From positions 1 through 32,175 of the forward strand of contig JACQEC010000097.1 in the NCBI GenBank assembly GCA_016200765.1: a stretch of DNA of 32,175 bases, in the 5' to 3' direction. Every line of letters begins with the position of its first letter. The stretch's first letter is position 1. The position numbers and the translations under genes are program-made. Source of the stretch: Chloroflexota bacterium. Its GTDB lineage: Bacteria; Chloroflexota; Anaerolineae; JACRMK01. Shown in pieces: positions 28,725 through 32,175 of the stretch. Under the pieces are notes generated by a model, which worked only from the letters and a program-made list of their open reading frames with translations, was not told the DNA's origin and did not search any database.

Positions 28725-29684
28725 TTAGGAAATCAAAACATTCCGAGACCTGTCGGTCTCGGCGCTGGCTAAACGCCAAATCGGGGAAGAGAGAACGCTT
28801 TGAGCCGTGAGTTCCTCTTGGGTGGTGAACCAGAACAGGTCATCCCCTCCGGCTTTGCGGGTCGTCTCTTGCAGGTTCGCCAGTCGCTGAACCGTGGTCG
28901 TCACCGTCAGGATGCGCAGGCTGTGCGTCTGGTAGCGCGCCTGGTACTGGCCTGAGCGCACGTAGGCCAAATACGCCTGCACCCGCAACTTCCAACGCTT
29001 GTGGTTCATCGTCGCCCGGTCCAATTCCAAGAGAAAGTGCGCCCGCCGATCGCCGAGATGGAGCGCGAAATACGCGTCGGGTATGACGGGTACGCGGTGG
29101 CTGCGGCCCTGGCTGTTGGTGACCAGCACGCTGTCGCGCCTCTCTTGCCGCTTGAGGGTTGTGTCGTCCAGCCACGTCTCCAGCCGGTAGCCGTGGGCCA
29201 GCGCCGCTTCGGTGATCGCGATGCGCACGTCGTTGAGCGCCAGCACGTGCTGCAGAAACAACCAACTGACCGCGGAAGGCCGATGGTCGTGATCGTCCGT
29301 GCGGCCCCAGTACGCCAGGTGCCGGGGTGTCAGCCCCAATTCTGCCGCGACCAGCGCCGCGCCCTTCGCGCTCAGGCGATAGACTGGTCGCCAGGCCCAC
29401 GCCCCGCTGGCCACCGGCGTGGGGATGCGCTCAAGGTAGCCGTGTTGGTAGAGCAGCTTGAGCCGCAGGCTGGCCTTGCTGGTCTTGGTTGGGTGCGTCT
29501 GGCCGTGCGCGGGCGCGAACAACAGCCGCTCGATCTGCTCGCGCGTCAGCAGCCGGAAGCGGTGCACCTGCCGCACGATCTCCCGGTCGCGCTCGGTCAT
29601 GACCATTGGCGGTGGCTCGGCTACCCGCCGGTAGCGTGGCAGCCTAGGCTTTTTCGTAGTGGCGGGTGGCTTGGGGTTGATCAT
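28725..29684 (-). CDS. Replication-relaxation family protein
   Basis: 'MVMTERDREIVRQVHRFRLLTREQIERLLF' N-terminal winged-helix region typical of replication-relaxation proteins; 'FLLELDRATM...KLRVQAYLAYV'. Confidence 0.75.
   Translation of the reverse strand: MINPKPPATTKKPRLPRYRRVAEPPPMVMTERDREIVRQVHRFRLLTREQIERLLFAPAHGQTHPTKTSKASLRLKLLYQHGYLERIPTPVASGAWAWRPVYRLSAKGAALVAAELGLTPRHLAYWGRTDDHDHRPSAVSWLFLQHVLALNDVRIAITEAALAHGYRLETWLDDTTLKRQERRDSVLVTNSQGRSHRVPVIPDAYFALHLGDRRAHFLLELDRATMNHKRWKLRVQAYLAYVRSGQYQARYQTHSLRILTVTTTVQRLANLQETTRKAGGDDLFWFTTQEELTAQSVLSSPIWRLASAETDRSRNVLIS
28743..28762. repeat. Perfect hairpin CCGAGACC-TGTC-GGTCTCGG
   Basis: 8-bp perfect stem, 4-nt loop, within the 3' end of the replication-relaxation ORF. 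Confidence 0.7.
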
Positions 29685-31044
29685 GGATTCGCTGCTTCGC
29701 CTGTTTACGGGCCTCTGTTTTCAGCATACCATAGCGCGTCCCCGCCGTCGCCCGCAGTTGTTGGCGCGCTTGCGCGAGGACGTGGCTGGGCGACGGCACG
29801 GGCATTTCGAGCGTGCGTTGCTTGACGGGCCGGTGCGGGCCGCGCCGCTTAGCCCAGAACTGGCGCTCCTTCAAATTCGTGAGCAACGCGGCCAACGCCT
29901 CGGCGGTGCCGGAGCGCCCGTCCTCCCCGATCAATGGCGACAGGAAGCGTCCCCAGCCGCGCAGGCGCGGGTCGGCGCGCGCGTTTGACAAGAAATCTAG
30001 TGGAAAGATCTCCTTGGCGAGCACGCTGGCATCGGCATGTCCGACTCGAAAACAGGCCAGTGTGCCGGTGGTGTTGAGCACCGCGCCGCGCAGGTCGTCT
30101 GGCAACTGGTCGAGATACTGGTGGGCCAGCACGAGCGAGAGGCTGTACTTGCGCGACTCCGAGAGCACATCTTTGATATGGTCGGTTGTGTAGTTCTGGA
30201 ACTCGTCGAGGTAGAGATAGAAGGGGCGGCGTAGTCCGCTATCGGCCCGCGACAGCGCCGCCTGTTGCAACTGCGCCATCAGAAACGCGCCTAACAACGC
30301 GCTGTTGCCCTCGGATAACAGGCCCTTGGACAGGTTGACCAACAAGATGCGCTCGTGGTCTAGAATTTGCCGGAAGTGGATGGTCGAGCGCGCCCCCAGC
30401 ATCAGCCGCACGTCGGGGTCGAAGATCAGCGGCCCGACCTTGTTGAGCACCGGCGTCGTCCACTGCTGGATGGCGCTCTCGCTGCGCGGGAACTCGTGCT
30501 GGAAGTAGCTGGCGAGCGCGGGGTCGCGCGTGCGTTGCAGTAGCTGCCCGCGCCAGACGCTGTCGCAGAGGAAGGGCGGCAGGTCTACCAGGCTCAAGTG
30601 GTGCTCCGACAGCGCCAGAAACGTGTGGCTCAAGAGCCGCAGCATGCGCGGCGATTCGCTCGGATCAATCTGCCAGATCTTGACGATCGCGTCCGTCAGA
30701 AACCACGCCTGCCGCGCGCGCGAGACGCCGGGGATCGGTTCGAGCGGATTGAAGCCCACCGTCCAGGTCGGGTCGCTGGGATCGATGATGACCACCCGCT
30801 CGGCCAATGAGGGGTCGGTCTGCGCCAAGAGCGCCAGGCGACTGACCAGGTTGCGAAACAGGTCACCGTGCACGTCGATCACGCCGACACCTCGCCCCGC
30901 GCGGATGTCCTGCATCGCCCACGACTCCAAGGCAAACGACTTGCCCATCCCCGGCTGGCCGATGACGTACGTGTGGCTGACGCGCTGCGCGGGCGCGAGT
31001 GTGAGACCGTCGCCGCGCAGCCAGCGTTGAATCGGTTCGTTCAT
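29644..31044 (-). CDS. TraD/TrwB/HerA-like coupling ATPase (copy 2)
   Basis: Walker A 'VIGQPGMGKSFALESWAMQDI', 'GRGVGVIDVHGDLFRNLV', 'PFYLYLDEFQNYTTDHIKDVLSESRKYSLSLVLAHQYLDQL'. Confidence 0.85.
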   Translation of the reverse strand: MNEPIQRWLRGDGLTLAPAQRVSHTYVIGQPGMGKSFALESWAMQDIRAGRGVGVIDVHGDLFRNLVSRLALLAQTDPSLAERVVIIDPSDPTWTVGFNPLEPIPGVSRARQAWFLTDAIVKIWQIDPSESPRMLRLLSHTFLALSEHHLSLVDLPPFLCDSVWRGQLLQRTRDPALASYFQHEFPRSESAIQQWTTPVLNKVGPLIFDPDVRLMLGARSTIHFRQILDHERILLVNLSKGLLSEGNSALLGAFLMAQLQQAALSRADSGLRRPFYLYLDEFQNYTTDHIKDVLSESRKYSLSLVLAHQYLDQLPDDLRGAVLNTTGTLACFRVGHADASVLAKEIFPLDFLSNARADPRLRGWGRFLSPLIGEDGRSGTAEALAALLTNLKERQFWAKRRGPHRPVKQRTLEMPVPSPSHVLAQARQQLRATAGTRYGMLKTEARKQAKQRIHDQPQATRHYEKA

Positions 31045-31442
31045 AGATGCAGCCCCAGTTGCAACCCGTCTCTGCTGACGACCTCATCCCAGACCAGCCC
31101 GACGATCATGCCGTGCAGCGTGAACAACACCACTGTCCAGCCGCTCACCTCCCAGCCGGCCAACAGCAAGAGCAGGCTGCCCAGCAGTTGTGAGACGAGG
31201 ATGCAGGCCGCCAACCGCCACAGGCCCTCGACGATGTTCACGCGGAAGCGTTGCGCGATAACGGGCGCGAGGTGGCCGAGGATCAGGTAATAGAAGCGCA
31301 CCGAGAGGACCAGCACCCCACGCAATAGTCCGTTGAGCGAGGTGGCGGTCGTCGGCAGCAGGCGCAGTGCGATGGTCAAGACCACGAACAGCATAGTCGC
31401 GGCCAGCAGGCAACTGACGAGAATCATTTGCATGGTCATCAC
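31041..31442 (-). CDS. Small predicted membrane protein (133 aa)
   Basis: Several hydrophobic stretches; SD AAAGGAG upstream of ATG; ATGA overlap with the coupling ATPase. Confidence 0.6.
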   Translation of the reverse strand: MMTMQMILVSCLLAATMLFVVLTIALRLLPTTATSLNGLLRGVLVLSVRFYYLILGHLAPVIAQRFRVNIVEGLWRLAACILVSQLLGSLLLLLAGWEVSGWTVVLFTLHGMIVGLVWDEVVSRDGLQLGLHL

Positions 31443-31568
31443 TCCTTTGTTTCAGGTTGACACTGTATGGACGGGTGGGTGAAGTACACCCCCTTGCGCA
31501 TCTGGCGCGTGGGCTTCACTCATCATCGACGAGCCGTGAAGTTCAGTTGGTCTGCACCCCACCGCACG

Positions 31569-32051
31569 CTAGGCCATCCACGCATCAATCACAATCCAAA
31601 CATCATCCTCGGTGACGACGATCAGGCACGGGTCCACCAACGCTGCCGCGCCCGCCAGCCCCAACAAGACCAGCAGGCCCAGGCCCGCCCCAGCCGCCAC
31701 CAGCACGGCGCTCAGCGTGGTCACCACCACGCCCGCCACCTGCAGCAGGGTCTCCGAGTGCCCGGCCAGCTGGCTGGCCCAGAACTCCAGCTTGGCCTGG
31801 CGCGGGGTTCCGGCCGGTGCGGGCAATTGCGGCGTCGCCTCGTGCGCCACCAGAAACGCTTTCGGGCGGATGCCGGCTTGATAGATCGCTTGCACCCGTT
31901 CTAGCGCCCGGGCCGGCAGTGGGCTGCGGTCATCGGCCAACGGCACCAACCACCAGCCGTTGTGAAACAGCGGTCGATCTGGCACCGCCGCCACACCCAA
32001 CACCTGAAAGGGCCAGCGGTGGCGAGCCGCGACGGTTAACCGTACTGTCAC
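31569..32051 (-). CDS. Hypothetical membrane-associated protein (160 aa)
   Basis: ORF with a long Ala/Val/Leu/Gly hydrophobic segment 'VAGVVVTTLSAVLVAAGAGLGLLVLLGLAGAAALVDP'; GTG start ambiguous. Confidence 0.5.
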   Translation of the reverse strand: MTVRLTVAARHRWPFQVLGVAAVPDRPLFHNGWWLVPLADDRSPLPARALERVQAIYQAGIRPKAFLVAHEATPQLPAPAGTPRQAKLEFWASQLAGHSETLLQVAGVVVTTLSAVLVAAGAGLGLLVLLGLAGAAALVDPCLIVVTEDDVWIVIDAWMA

Positions 32052-32093
32052 CTAAAGATTGTGAATATTTGTCACACAAAGATTGTGAGAATC
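32046..32093. repeat. Two tandem 24-bp repeats, operator-like
   Basis: TGTCACCTAAAGATTGTGAATATT / TGTCACACAAAGATTGTGAGAATC; each holds a TCAC...GTGA dyad. Confidence 0.6.
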
Positions 32094-32175
32094 ACCAGAG
32101 ATAAGGGATGCGCACGGATCGGTCGCAGCGACGATTGCGGTTGCGCCAATGGTGACTGATCCGCCGTTGGGTGGC

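Noticed and set aside
1-32175. CRISPR array, tRNA or rRNA genes
   Set aside because: No regularly spaced repeat series or tRNA/rRNA-like conserved segments were seen by eye; not tested with covariance models.

Overview
The window is GC-rich and probably from a Chloroflexi-like genome (taxonomy is inference). Nearly all genes are on the minus strand. Reading right to left in the direction of transcription, about 22.2 kb to 3.1 kb is a BREX phage-defence operon: brxE-like, brxA, brxB, pglX-1, brxC, a HEPN-motif protein, a second pglX split into two ORFs, pglZ and brxL. It is followed by a divergent uracil-DNA-glycosylase-like gene and an EVE/McrB-like AAA+ gene. The McrB-like gene ends next to an IS remnant at the left edge, where an mcrC partner would be expected. 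About 22.6-32 kb is a plasmid/ICE-like module: RadC-type JAB protein, two TraD/TrwB-like coupling ATPases, an ArdC-like antirestriction protein, a replication-relaxation-family protein and several small hypotheticals. It contains one complete ISKra4-like IS with 22-bp perfect terminal repeats, an 8-bp target duplication and a frameshifted transposase. The most interesting points are the split PglX with direct repeats at its junction, the HEPN gene inside the BREX operon, and the combination of BREX with a glycosylase-like gene and an McrB-like reader. Shared leaderless-type promoters in the mobile module are also worth checking. All family calls were made by eye from motifs; no database search was run.
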